A stretch of 64,000 bases of DNA from the NCBI GenBank assembly GCA_049323915.1, contig JBMOPC010000033.1:1-64000 (forward strand), written 5' to 3'. The DNA comes from BRHc4a sp049323915 (GTDB lineage: Bacteria > Bacillota > Desulfotomaculia > Desulfotomaculales > Desulfocucumaceae). Below are positions 33,514-43,489 of the stretch, piece by piece (positions within the stretch are counted from its first letter, which is position 1; every line of letters begins with the position of its first letter). Under the pieces are notes generated by a model. The model searched no databases and was not told where the DNA came from. It worked only from the letters and a program-made list of their open reading frames with translations. Position numbers and translations under genes: made by a program.

Positions 33514-36389
33514 ACCATCTTTCAATTGACATTGAAACATTTTCATCAGTAGATATCAAAAAGGCGGGACTGTACAAATACGTGCAGTCCCCCGATTTCC
33601 AAATCCTGCTGTTCGCTTACTCTCGGGATGGAGGCCCTGTGCAGATCGTTGACCTGGCCCAGGGGGAACAGCTACCACTGGAAATACTCTTTGCCTTGCA
33701 AGACCCCAACACAATAAAAAAGGCCTACAACGCGGCATTTGAATGGTACTGCCTTAACAAGTTTTATTACTCCCCGCTGTGGCAATGGAGGTGTACACAG
33801 CTACACGGATTATACTGCGGCTATCCGATGGGACTTGGAAAAATCGGCGAAGCAATGGGCATGAATGAGGATAAGCGGAAAATGGGAACAGGCATGGCCC
33901 TGATACGTACTTTCTGCGTACCATGTAAGCCAACGGCCAAAAACGGAAACCGGACCCGGACACTGCCGCATCATGAGCCGGAGAAGTGGAAGCTATTCAA
34001 AAAGTATTGCTGCCAGGACGTAGTATCGGAAATGGAAGTCGATAGGCGGCTATCGGCCTTCCCGGTGCCGGAACAGGAACAAAGGCTCTGGGAACTCGAT
34101 CAGGGCATTAACGCTTATGGTGTGGCCGTGGATATGGGATTAGTGGAAAGTGCTTTAAGCGTGGATGAAACCATCACCGGAGAGCTGATGACAGAAGCCA
34201 TACGATTATCTGGCCTACAGAACCCTAAGTCAGTTAAACAACTATCCAACTGGCTGACGGAGGAAACCGGGGAAGAGATCGCCGACCTGCAAAAAGGTAC
34301 TGTGAAAAAGCTGATTGAGACGGTGGACAGTGGAACTGCCCGAAGAATGCTGGAGATACGACAGGAGCTTGCCAAGACCAGCACCAAAAAATACGCCGCC
34401 ATGGCCACAGCCGTCTGCACTGATGGGCGTATACGCGGCTTGTTACAATTCTACGGGGCCAACAGGACGGGGCGGTGGTGCCTAACTGGTGACCATGAAG
34501 TTTTGACACCTGATGGTTGGATAAGGCTTGATGCGTGGGATGGTGGATACATTGCCTGCTGGTCACCGCAAACAGAATTTATTTCTTTTCAAAAATCCCG
34601 ATCCGTTTCGTTTGATTATGCCGGAGAACTTTACTCTATTGAGTCGCAAAGGTGCTCACAATTAAGTACACCAGACCATCGAATGGCTTACTGGGGAAAA
34701 AGCGGTGGTTGGGAGATTGATACTATCCAGAACCTGTCCAAAAAGCGTTTCAGCGTACCTTTCACGGGACGGCGCATCGTAAACAGCAATCTTGACCACA
34801 CCGAACTCAGGGTTTTAATTATGACACAAGCTGACGGTCATTTCACTGAAAACGGTGATCTCAGATTTCACTTTAGTAAGCAGAGAAAAATTGAAAGGTG
34901 TAAGAGTCTGCTCAGAAAGTGCGGTTTAACTATTACTTGGTTTTTGCGCGAAAAAGCAACAGTTATCACTATAAAATCTAGGAATTTACCTCTTTGGCTA
35001 CGCACATTTCGGGATAAAACCTTTAAAATGTGGCTACTTGATGAATCAGCTGATGTCGTTTTTGATGAGTTAGAACACTGGGATGCTTACAGATGCGGCC
35101 CTAACTCTATACAGTACACAACGATTAACAAACAAAACGCTGACGTAATTCAAGCCTTGGCACACCTTTCAGGACGTGCAGCCACAATTGTAAAAAAAGT
35201 ACGCGATAATGACAACTGGAACGATGCTTATATAGTCAATATATGGCTAACCCCTGGCGGCCACAATGAAATACGGAATAAACCAAATATCGTACCGTAT
35301 TCAGGCAAAGTATTCTGCGCTGAAACAGAAACAGGGTTTTTTATTGTAAGACGAAACGGCAAAGTTTGGATTACTGGGAACTCAGGACGTCTTGTTCAGG
35401 TTCAAAACCTCCCCCAGAACCACCTTGAAACCCTGGCGCATGCCCGAGAGCATGTCAAAGCAAGAAAAATTGATGTCCTAAAAGTGGTATATGGAAACAT
35501 CCCGGACACTCTTTCTCAGCTCATCAGGACGGCTTTCATCCCTTCCCCCGGGAACGTCCTCCTGGTGGCCGACTTCTCAGCCATAGAGGCCAGAATAATC
35601 GCCTGGCTAGCCGGGGAACAGTGGCGGCTGGAGGTGTTCGCCACCCACGGGAAAATATATGAGGCATCAGCATCGGCAATGTTTGGGGTGCCAATTGGCC
35701 TGATTAAAAAAGGAAATCCGGAATACGAGCTCCGGCAGCGGGGGAAGGTGGCTGAACTGGCCCTCGGTTACCAGGGTGGCTCCGGGGCGCTGATCTCGAT
35801 GGGGGCCCTGGACAAGGGACTGACCGAGGAAGAACTGCCGGATATAGTCCGGCGCTGGCGCGGGGCCAATAAACGCATTGTGGACCTGTGGTACAGCCTG
35901 GAGAATGCCGCCCTGGAGGTAATGAGGACCGGGCAGCCGGTGGGCATTAAAGGGTTAATCATGGCCCGGGAAGGCGATTTCAGAAACGGGCAGGACTTCT
36001 TTACAATCACTTTGCCCAGTGGCCGGAAACTGTTTTATCCGAAACCCTTTTTATATGAAAACGCTTTTGGTAGAGAGGCCCTTCACTACTGGGGCATGAA
36101 CCAGGAGACGAAAAAATGGGAAGTTGTCTCCACGTATGGCGGGAAGCTGACGGAGAATGTTGTCCAGGCCATCGCCCGGGACTGTCTGGCCGTAGCTCTC
36201 ACAAGGGTTACAGCGGTTGGGTATCAAACAGCAATGCACGTCCATGATGAGGTTGTCCTGGATGTCCCGGAGGCCCAGGCAGACCTGCAAACTGTCTGCA
36301 GCATCATGGGGCAGCCCATATCCTGGGCCCCTGGGTTATTGCTGAAAGCTACCGGGTTTGTGAGCAAATTTTATAAAAAGGATGATTGA
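33510..36389 (+). CDS. Phage DNA polymerase I (family A) containing an intein
   Basis: Replicative polymerase precursor of 959 aa. The N-terminal 3'-5' exonuclease begins LSIDIETFSSVDI with metal-binding Asp and Glu. The polymerase domain has motif A (VADFSAIEARI), the O-helix region (RQRGKVAELALGYQGG) and motif C (HVHDEVVLDV). An intein of 301 residues interrupts the conserved TGRW/SGRLVQ segment. After splicing the enzyme would be 658 aa, the usual length for these phages. Translationally coupled to DUF2815 (ATGA overlap). Confidence 0.93.
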   Translation: MNHLSIDIETFSSVDIKKAGLYKYVQSPDFQILLFAYSRDGGPVQIVDLAQGEQLPLEILFALQDPNTIKKAYNAAFEWYCLNKFYYSPLWQWRCTQLHGLYCGYPMGLGKIGEAMGMNEDKRKMGTGMALIRTFCVPCKPTAKNGNRTRTLPHHEPEKWKLFKKYCCQDVVSEMEVDRRLSAFPVPEQEQRLWELDQGINAYGVAVDMGLVESALSVDETITGELMTEAIRLSGLQNPKSVKQLSNWLTEETGEEIADLQKGTVKKLIETVDSGTARRMLEIRQELAKTSTKKYAAMATAVCTDGRIRGLLQFYGANRTGRWCLTGDHEVLTPDGWIRLDAWDGGYIACWSPQTEFISFQKSRSVSFDYAGELYSIESQRCSQLSTPDHRMAYWGKSGGWEIDTIQNLSKKRFSVPFTGRRIVNSNLDHTELRVLIMTQADGHFTENGDLRFHFSKQRKIERCKSLLRKCGLTITWFLREKATVITIKSRNLPLWLRTFRDKTFKMWLLDESADVVFDELEHWDAYRCGPNSIQYTTINKQNADVIQALAHLSGRAATIVKKVRDNDNWNDAYIVNIWLTPGGHNEIRNKPNIVPYSGKVFCAETETGFFIVRRNGKVWITGNSGRLVQVQNLPQNHLETLAHAREHVKARKIDVLKVVYGNIPDTLSQLIRTAFIPSPGNVLLVADFSAIEARIIAWLAGEQWRLEVFATHGKIYEASASAMFGVPIGLIKKGNPEYELRQRGKVAELALGYQGGSGALISMGALDKGLTEEELPDIVRRWRGANKRIVDLWYSLENAALEVMRTGQPVGIKGLIMAREGDFRNGQDFFTITLPSGRKLFYPKPFLYENAFGREALHYWGMNQETKKWEVVSTYGGKLTENVVQAIARDCLAVALTRVTAVGYQTAMHVHDEVVLDVPEAQADLQTVCSIMGQPISWAPGLLLKATGFVSKFYKKDD
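34479..35381 (+). other. Intein with LAGLIDADG-like endonuclease domain
   Basis: Residues 324-624 of the polymerase precursor. Block A is CLTGDHEVLTPDGW with Cys1; block B is CSQLSTPDHRMAYW (T-x2-H). A degenerate LAGLIDADG motif appears as LRVLIMTQADGHF. Block F reads FFIVRRNGKVWITGN, ending in Asn; the +1 extein residue is Ser. The penultimate residue is Gly, not the usual His. The DNA is visibly more AT-rich than the flanking exteins, suggesting separate acquisition. Confidence 0.92.
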
Positions 36390-36391
36390 TA

Positions 36392-37054
36392 ATGGCTAAT
36401 TGGATAGAGACCTATACAGGGAAGAAGTTTTATCCCTTGGACCCGAGGCCGGAGGACGTATGTATTGAGGACATCGCCCACAGCCTGGCCATGCAGTGCC
36501 GTTTTAACGGTCATACACGGGTGTTTTACTCTGTAGCAGAGCATTCTGTATTGATGGCGAGGGAATTGGCCCTCCTGGGCTACGGTAAAACCGTCCAGCT
36601 CTATGGACTCCTCCATGATGCGGCGGAGGCTTACCTGTGCGACCTGCCCCGGCCAATTAAGCAGGAGCTAAACCAGTATAGGACAGCAGAGATTAAACTG
36701 CAGAGAACGATTCTGAACGCGCTGGGCCTTTCCTCCCCGGGCATTGATGCTGAAGCGGCCATAACCATCATGGACAGTTGGCTTTTAGGTTACGAAGGCC
36801 GGACGCTCATGTCTGATAGGGATGCCTGGACTATGCTTTTCGGGAAGTTTACCCCTAAGTCAACTGTTGCTTTGGGAGTAGCCCCAGCCACAGCTAAAAA
36901 GCTCTTCCTGGAGCTGTTTGAGGAACTGTCCCGCCCAGAATGCTATACCCCTGAAAAGGATAAACCCTATCCGCTGTGTCAAGGAAATGTGGATGAAGCG
37001 TGTAAGGAATGCTGCTTATTTAAAGACTTTACGGATGGTAAATGGGGTTTCTAA
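36392..37054 (+). CDS. HD-domain nucleotidase/phosphohydrolase (YfbR-like)
   Basis: About 220 aa. HD metal ligands: His in FYSVAEHSVLMA, HD in LLHDAAEAYL, followed by DLPRPIK. This arrangement is seen in YfbR-type 5'-deoxynucleotidases of phages, which adjust nucleotide pools. A cysteine-rich end (CQGNVDEACKECC) may bind metal. ATG at 36392, three bases after the polymerase stop. Confidence 0.85.
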   Translation: MANWIETYTGKKFYPLDPRPEDVCIEDIAHSLAMQCRFNGHTRVFYSVAEHSVLMARELALLGYGKTVQLYGLLHDAAEAYLCDLPRPIKQELNQYRTAEIKLQRTILNALGLSSPGIDAEAAITIMDSWLLGYEGRTLMSDRDAWTMLFGKFTPKSTVALGVAPATAKKLFLELFEELSRPECYTPEKDKPYPLCQGNVDEACKECCLFKDFTDGKWGF

Positions 37055-37092
37055 GGCTTACTGGGCAAAAATTGAATAAGGAGGTTGCTTCT

Positions 37093-37203
37093 GTGAGCAA
37101 GAAAAGGAAAACCGCACAATTTAAGAAGCAAATGGGGCGAAAGGAAAAGCCAAGTAGCTCCAGCACCAACACGGGTGGGTACGTGACCGCTAAGAAAGCT
37201 TAG
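37093..37203 (+). CDS. Small basic hypothetical protein
   Basis: 36 aa from GTG 37093 with AAGGAGGTTGCTTCT before it. Lys/Arg-rich start (SKKRKTAQFKKQMGRKEK) and a serine-rich end. Not recognised; a good ribosome site supports translation. Confidence 0.5.
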   Translation: MSKKRKTAQFKKQMGRKEKPSSSSTNTGGYVTAKKA

Positions 37204-37239
37204 AGTCATGTACCCACTTTTATTTTGGAGGTATAGACG

Positions 37240-38235
37240 ATGACACCACAGGAATTCATGCTCAAGCAGCAATTACCGTATGAAGACAAAATCTCACTTG
37301 CCATTGATGTGGCTCGGGACTTTTACAAAAAAGTGAACGGAAATGTTTTTTGCTCAGTTGGCGGCCTGGATAGCATCACCTTGCTGTTCTTCCTTCGAAA
37401 ATACGTCAGCAAGGACATCGTCGGAGTTTCCGTTTCCCGGCTGGAGGATAAAAGCAACCAACAGGTGCACAGGCAACTTGACAATATGATTTTGCTGAAA
37501 CCATTAAAAACAAATGTGCAAGTAATCAAAGAATTCGGCTTTCCTGTAATAAGTAAAATGAAAGCGCGAAAAATTGAGCACTTGCAAAAGCCTGATAATC
37601 CAAAGCAAACCTACATCCACGCATTAATGACTGGGGATATGGGAGCGCAAGGCAAGTTTCAGCACAGCGACAAAATTAAGCTGCCTGACAAATGGCTTAA
37701 GCTATTCGCAGGACTGTATAACGACCACAGGCCGGATCTTGTCTGCAAGGAAGCTCCTTTTAAAGTATCTGATAAATGCTGCTACTGGATGAAAGAAAAA
37801 CCTGCGGATAACTTTGCGAAGGAACACAAGGCATTTCCGTATATGGGGCTGATGGCCTCAGAGGGCGGCCAAAGGGAGCTTGGATTGCGGAAAAATGGCT
37901 GTAATTACTACGGTAAGACAGTTACGCGGTCCTGCCCGTTTGCAACCTTCTCAAAAACTGACCTCCTCCAGCTTGCCCTTGATCTGGATGTGCCCGTGCC
38001 GGCCATATACGGAGAGATAGCCCGGCAGCCGGATGGAACCCTGGAGACCACCAGGGCGAAGAGGACAGGCTGCACCATGTGCGGATTCGGCATCCACATT
38101 GAGCGGCGCCCACACCGCTTTGACCGGCTCCGGGAAGACAGCCCCAAAGAATGGCACTTTTGGATGTACAAAATGGGCTGGGGAGCTGTGCTGGATTATA
38201 TCGGTGTCAAGTGGGAAGATCCATACTCTGGTTAG
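37240..38235 (+). CDS. PAPS reductase-like PP-loop protein
   Basis: Protein of 331 aa of the adenine-nucleotide alpha-hydrolase type found in many phages. The PP-loop is SVGGLDSITLL, an altered SGGxDS. Several Cys (CKEA, SDKCCYW, RSCPF, CTMCGFG) could bind an Fe-S cluster. Host PAPS reductases act in sulfate assimilation; phage versions beside helicases and methyltransferases have been suspected of DNA or tRNA modification, but this is not shown. TTGGAGGTATAGACG precedes the ATG. Confidence 0.8.
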   Translation: MTPQEFMLKQQLPYEDKISLAIDVARDFYKKVNGNVFCSVGGLDSITLLFFLRKYVSKDIVGVSVSRLEDKSNQQVHRQLDNMILLKPLKTNVQVIKEFGFPVISKMKARKIEHLQKPDNPKQTYIHALMTGDMGAQGKFQHSDKIKLPDKWLKLFAGLYNDHRPDLVCKEAPFKVSDKCCYWMKEKPADNFAKEHKAFPYMGLMASEGGQRELGLRKNGCNYYGKTVTRSCPFATFSKTDLLQLALDLDVPVPAIYGEIARQPDGTLETTRAKRTGCTMCGFGIHIERRPHRFDRLREDSPKEWHFWMYKMGWGAVLDYIGVKWEDPYSG

Positions 38236-38254
38236 CTGCGGGAGGTGCACGGAA

Positions 38255-40539
38255 TTGGATTACCAGGAGTTCTTAGAAAACAAGAAAATCGTTGTTACTC
38301 CCTGTGGCATAGACGTGCCCCGGGATGAGATAAACCCCATGCTTTTTGATTTTCAGCGGGATATCGTTCGGTGGGCTTTGATTAAAGGCAAAGCAGCTGT
38401 TTTTGCCGGGACCGGCCTCGGGAAGACGGGCATGCAGCTGGAGTGGGCCAACCAAGTCAACAAAAAGACTGGTGGAGATGTGCTTATACTGGCCCCATTA
38501 GCAGTGGCCCAGCAGACCGTTAGGGAAGGGCTAAAATTCGGTATAACAGTTAACCTATGCCGGTCCCAGGAAGATGTACAGCCTGGTATAAACATCGCCA
38601 ATTATGAGATGCTGCATAAATTTGACCCCGATAAATTCATTGGAATTGTGCTGGATGAGAGCAGCATATTAAAAAGCTTTGCCGGCAAAGTACGGACACA
38701 GATCATCGAGATGTTTCAGGATACGCCCTATAAGCTGGCCTGCACAGCCACGCCAGCCCCAAATGACCACATGGAGCTGTGCAACCATGCTGAGTTCCTG
38801 GGGGTGATGACCCGGGCCGAAATGCTGGCCATGTTCTTCGTGCATGACGGTGGGGACACCAGCAAATGGCGGCTGAAAGGACATGCCCGGGAGAGCTTCT
38901 GGACATGGGTGGCCAGCTGGGCAGTGATGCTGTCCAAGCCCTCAGATTTAGGCTATCCGGATGAAAAGTTCATTTTACCACCCTTGAGTATTAAGCATGT
39001 CACTGTACTGGCCGAAGGCCCCGAGGCAAAGACCTTAACCGAGCGCCGGGAGGCCCGGAAAAACAGCATAGAAGAACGAGTTGCCCTCTGTGCTGAAATG
39101 GTTAATCAGTCAAATGATACTTGGATCATATGGTGCGGACTGAACGCTGAAAGCGAAATGTTAACCAAAGCGATGCACGGAGCTGTGGAGATAACGGGAA
39201 GCGATAAACCGGAATACAAAGAAAAAACCATGAATGACTTCTCTGAGGGCAAGATCAGGATTTTGGTCACAAAACCAAGTATCGCAGGGTTTGGTATGAA
39301 TTGGCAGCACTGCAACAAAATGGCCTTTGTTGGGCTTTCCGATAGCTTTGAGGAGTATTTCCAAGCTGTCCGTAGGTGCTGGCGGTTTGGTCAGGAAAAG
39401 CCGGTTGATGTCTATGTTATAACCGCTGAAACGGAAGGCGCAGTAGTGGCCAACATCAAGAGAAAAGAAGAAGAATTTGCAGCCATGCTGAGCGGGATGA
39501 TTGCGGCCACTCAGGAGATAACCCGAGAAAATCTACAAAGCACAGGCCGGGAGGCGGCAAAGTACGAATTGGGCTGCTCTACGGGGGCAGGCTGGGAATT
39601 GCACCTGGGCGATTGCGTGGATATAGCTAAAACGATACCGGATAACAGCCTGCACTATAGCATTTTTAGTCCGCCGTTCTCCAGCTTATACACTTATTCA
39701 AACAGTGACCGGGACATGGGCAACTCCAGGACAGACGAAGAATTTATGGCCCATTTTAAGTTTCTTACAAAAGAGCTATACCGGGCAACTATGCCGGGCA
39801 GATTGGTTTCCATCCACTGCATGGATATTCCGGCCATGAAATCAAGGGACGGGTTTATCGGGTTAAAGGACTTCCCAGCTCTGCTCCGGCAGGTATTCGA
39901 GGCAGAGGGTTTTATCTACCACTCTAAAACGGTCATATGGAAAGACCCTCTGGTGGAAGCCACACGAACAAAAGCCCTCGGGTTGATGCACAAGCAAATA
40001 GTGAAGGATACGGCAATGTGCCGAAACGGCTTGCCGGATTATATACTTACTGTCCGAAAACCCGGTGAAAACCCTGAACCGATAGCTCATCCTGATGGCT
40101 TTAGTGGATTCATCGGAGAAGATGAACCAAGGGCCCCGAAGACAGAACCAACAATTAAGAGCAGTCACAAACATAAAAAATATCCATGGCTAAAGTTGAT
40201 CCAGTGTATTCACATCATGTTTGGAGACGGTATGCCTCCCCAGTTTGGATGGATATTAACCAGTCAAATACTTTGCAGCGGAAATCAGCCAGGGAGCATG
40301 ACGATGAAAAGCACATCTGCCCTCTCCAGCTCGATGTTATTGAAAGGTGCCTGGAGCTGTGGAGCAATCCCGGGGATTTGGTGTTTAGCCCCTTTGCCGG
40401 CATCGGCTCAGAAGGGTATGTAGCCCTTAAAATGGGCCGGCGCTTTCTCGGGGTTGAGCTTAAACGCAGTTATTACGACCAGGCTGTAAGGAACCTGGAA
40501 GAAGCGGCTAAAACGCACAATAAAGCGGCCAATTTATAG
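38255..40539 (+). CDS. SNF2-like helicase fused to DNA methyltransferase, frameshifted
   Basis: One long reading unit with a -1 shift near 40170-40185. The start is TTG 38255 after GCGGGAGGTGCAC, beginning MDYQEFLENKKIVV. The helicase part (to about residue 430) has FAGTGLGKTGMQ, VLDESSILKS, TATPAPND and RRCWRFGQEKPVDVYV. The methyltransferase part has catalytic SPPF (FSPPFSSLYTYSNSD) before the break and the SAM-binding FSPFAGIGSEGYVAL after it, in the frame 40186-40539. The alternate frame has ATG 40186 but no ribosome site. The break lies at an A6 run, so it may be a draft error, a true mutation, or slippage. Confidence 0.85.
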
Positions 40540-40558
40540 CCAAAAGGAGTAAAACTCC

Positions 40559-42973
40559 ATGCTAATACACGATAGGCAAATAACCATCAGTGCTGCTGGC
40601 AGCCGCAAAGCTACCAGGTGGCCTGTCCAAAAGCTTTACTGGTCAGAGCTTGTCCAGCGCCTTCAGGTGCCAGCCAGAAGCACTGAAGTGCTGGCCGAGT
40701 ACCTTTCCCTACCGAAACCCCGGCAGGACGACCTGAAGGACGTGGGTGGATTTGTGGCCGGGGAAATACGTGGAGGAGGACGACGGAAGGAAACAAACAT
40801 CCTGGGGCGCGACGTGCTTACCCTGGACCTGGACAACATTCCCCCTGGTCAGACGCAGAACACCCTCCGGCGGGTGGATGCCCTGGGGTGCGCCTATGCC
40901 GTCTACAGCACCCGGAAGCATGAAGAGGCAAGGCCGCGCCTCCGGGTGCTGGTGCCCGTGAACAGGACGGCCACGGCAGACGAATATGAGCCGGCAGCCC
41001 GGAAGTTGGGCAGCATCATCGGCATAGAGCTGTGCGACCCAACGACATTCCAGGTGCATCGGCTTATGTACTGGCCTTCCTGCAGCTCTGACAGCACCTA
41101 TGTCTACCAGTACGGTGATAAGCCATTCCTGGACCTGGACGGGCTCCTGGCTACTTATACCGACTGGCGTAATGTGGCCGAGTGGCCGGAGGTGCCCGGG
41201 GCGCAGCAGGCCAGGGTGAAGTTGGCGGCAAGACAGGAAGATCCCACAGTTAAAGCGGGGGTGGTGGGGGCCTTCTGTAAGACCTACGACATATACAGGG
41301 CCATTGATACGTTTCTCTTCGGTATATATACGCCCTGCGACAATAACCCGGGGCGCTACACCTTCACCGGAGGCAGCACCACGGGCGGGGCCATCATCTA
41401 CGACAACGGCGCTTTCCTCTACTCCCACCATGCTACAGACCCGGCAGGGGGGCGTCTGGTAAACTCTTTTGACCTGGTGCGGTTGCACCGGTTCACGGAG
41501 CTGGACGAGGATGCCAAGCCGGACACGCCCACGAACAAACTGCCGTCATACACGGCCATGTGCCAGCTGGCGATCTCCGACACCTCGGTGGCCGCTCTCC
41601 TCAACCAGGAACGGTATGAAAAGGCTACACAGGACTTTGCACGGGCGCCGGATGATAACGCCAACTGGATGGCTAAGCTGGCTGTGTCAGCTACTACCGG
41701 AGCACCAGCTAAGACAATTGAAAACGTTTGTATAATGCTAAAATATGACCCGAAATTAGCAGGCCGTATCCGTATGGACCTGTTTTCAGAACACATTGTT
41801 AGTACTGCGCCGTTGCCCTGGCGCCCGAAAGAAAACGGAGATTTTATATGGCAGAATAAAGACGATGACGCCCTACGCAGGTATACCGAGCGTGTTCTCA
41901 ACTTTCACAGCAAGGATATAGTAAGTACGGCCCTTGCCGCACATGCTAACGAGCACGGTTTTAACCCGCTAAAAGATTACCTTCTCGGCCTTGAATGGGA
42001 CGGTGTTCCTCGTCTGGACACCTTGTACGTTGATTACCTGGGCGCGGAGGACTGTGGATATATCCGTGCAGTCACACGAAAAGGTTTTACCGCGGCGGTT
42101 GCCCGGGTCATGCAGCCAGGGTGTAAATTTGACTGTATGACCGTGATAAACGGACGGCAAGGCATCTATAAAACAACTTTGTTTGAAAAGATGGGGGGTA
42201 AATGGTTTTCTAACAGCCTGTGGACGTTAGAAGGAAAAGAAGCTCTAGAAAGTATCCAGGGCCGATGGATTATAGAAATTGCTGAATTGACCGCATACAG
42301 AAAATCAGGCATAAACGCCATCAGGCAATTTTTAAGTAAAACTTCCGACTATTTCCGGAAATCATACGGCCACAGGGCAGAAGAATTCCCTCGCAGATGC
42401 GTTTTTTTCGGTACTACGAATGACCAGGAATACCTTAATGATCCAACAGGTAATAGGCGTTTTTGGCCGGTTGAAGCTGAAGTCCAAAAACCTACTAAAT
42501 CAGTACCTTTAGATTTAGACGACGAAAGAGATCAACTTTGGGCCGAAGCTGTGATGCGCTGGCGTTTGGGCGAAACGTTATACTTGCCGTCCGAAATGGA
42601 GGAAGAAGTTAAAAGAAGGCATGAGAAACACGTTGAACGTGACCCGTTACAAGGACAAATAGAAATCTTTTTAAGCAGGCCGATTCCGGAAGACTGGCAA
42701 AAATGGAGCTTCGATAGGCGACAAATGTTCTGGTCTGGAGGGATAGCAGGAGATATAAAATTGGTTCCCAGGGACCGCGTTTGTCCTGCTGAAATCTGGA
42801 AGGAATGTTTAAACGAACGGAAATTAATGACAAAAGCCGATGCAGCCAGGATCAACGCTATTTTGCAAATCTTACCGGGCTGGGAAAAAACCAATCTTAT
42901 AAGATTCGGAAGCGTGTACGGCAGCCAAAGGNNNNNNNNNNAGAAACGACGATATGGGGCTGAAACTTATTAG
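40559..42973 (+). CDS. VapE-type primase/helicase (virulence-associated E family)
   Basis: Phage replication protein of about 800 aa. The N-terminal 200 residues look like a primase-type domain (VLTLDLDNIP, RPRLRVLVPVN, FQVHRLMYWPS). The C-terminal VapE ATPase has Walker A NGRQGIYKTTL, Walker B-like WIIEIAEL and FFGTTNDQEYLNDPTGNRRF. Ten Ns near the end hide the true C-terminus. Another frame after the gap, RNDDMGLKLISKEADPLLTN, continues to a TAA at 43077-43079 and may be the real tail. Confidence 0.87.
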   Translation: MLIHDRQITISAAGSRKATRWPVQKLYWSELVQRLQVPARSTEVLAEYLSLPKPRQDDLKDVGGFVAGEIRGGGRRKETNILGRDVLTLDLDNIPPGQTQNTLRRVDALGCAYAVYSTRKHEEARPRLRVLVPVNRTATADEYEPAARKLGSIIGIELCDPTTFQVHRLMYWPSCSSDSTYVYQYGDKPFLDLDGLLATYTDWRNVAEWPEVPGAQQARVKLAARQEDPTVKAGVVGAFCKTYDIYRAIDTFLFGIYTPCDNNPGRYTFTGGSTTGGAIIYDNGAFLYSHHATDPAGGRLVNSFDLVRLHRFTELDEDAKPDTPTNKLPSYTAMCQLAISDTSVAALLNQERYEKATQDFARAPDDNANWMAKLAVSATTGAPAKTIENVCIMLKYDPKLAGRIRMDLFSEHIVSTAPLPWRPKENGDFIWQNKDDDALRRYTERVLNFHSKDIVSTALAAHANEHGFNPLKDYLLGLEWDGVPRLDTLYVDYLGAEDCGYIRAVTRKGFTAAVARVMQPGCKFDCMTVINGRQGIYKTTLFEKMGGKWFSNSLWTLEGKEALESIQGRWIIEIAELTAYRKSGINAIRQFLSKTSDYFRKSYGHRAEEFPRRCVFFGTTNDQEYLNDPTGNRRFWPVEAEVQKPTKSVPLDLDDERDQLWAEAVMRWRLGETLYLPSEMEEEVKRRHEKHVERDPLQGQIEIFLSRPIPEDWQKWSFDRRQMFWSGGIAGDIKLVPRDRVCPAEIWKECLNERKLMTKADAARINAILQILPGWEKTNLIRFGSVYGSQRXXXXKRRYGAETY
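42932..42941. other. Assembly gap (10 N)
   Basis: Ten unknown bases; real gap length unknown, so the reading frame across it is not reliable. Confidence 0.99.
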
Positions 42974-42991
42974 CAAAGAGGCAGATCCGTT

Positions 42992-43143
42992 GTTAACAAA
43001 CTCAAAATTGTTAACAATCAACGGCATGGAAGAAAATTACAGCGTTAACATGGTTAACAAATTAAATGAAAAATGCTAACGAGAATGTTAATACCTAAAC
43101 CGTTGATATTACTATATTTATTATAATCGTTAACAATGTTAAC
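42992..43143. repeat. Cluster of six GTTAAC motifs
   Basis: Exact GTTAAC occurs at 42992, 43010, 43044, 43053, 43129 and 43138, with near copies between. Neighbouring sequence to 43276 is AT-rich with no supported gene. The site ATCGTTAACA at 43126 is identical to ten bases of a repressor operator at 28789. The first four could simply be coding repeats in the VapE tail (LLTN, LLTI, VNMVN), so an origin or operator role is only possible. Confidence 0.55.
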
Positions 43144-43276
43144 ATTATATACTAACGAAATAAAAAATAAAGAAAATAAAGACATATACGCTATTTAAAT
43201 CCTTTAAATACCCTATTTTTTATTTCATATACGCGCGTAGATGTTTACGCCCAAATTATGGTAAAGGATGGTTTGA

Positions 43277-43489
43277 ATGAAAGCACAATGCAAAAAGAAA
43301 AACCCGAGATATCTATACAAGGATGACGAATACACTGCTTGCAATTTTTGTAAAGCAAGGTGCGAAGAAGCCATAAAATGCGCGATATGCAATACAGTAG
43401 ACGGGGTTTTCTACAAAAGCCGTGGATATGACGCGTTTTTATGTGCGGGATGCTACCACGCTGAGGAAGAAAAGAGGAAAAAGACATGA
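43277..43489 (+). CDS. Small zinc-binding phage protein
   Basis: 70 aa with CNFCKARC, CAICNTV and CAGCYH, enough for two zinc sites. GGATGGTTTGA precedes the ATG. Overlaps the start of the VRR-NUC gene by 4 bp. Function unknown. Confidence 0.65.
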   Translation: MKAQCKKKNPRYLYKDDEYTACNFCKARCEEAIKCAICNTVDGVFYKSRGYDAFLCAGCYHAEEEKRKKT

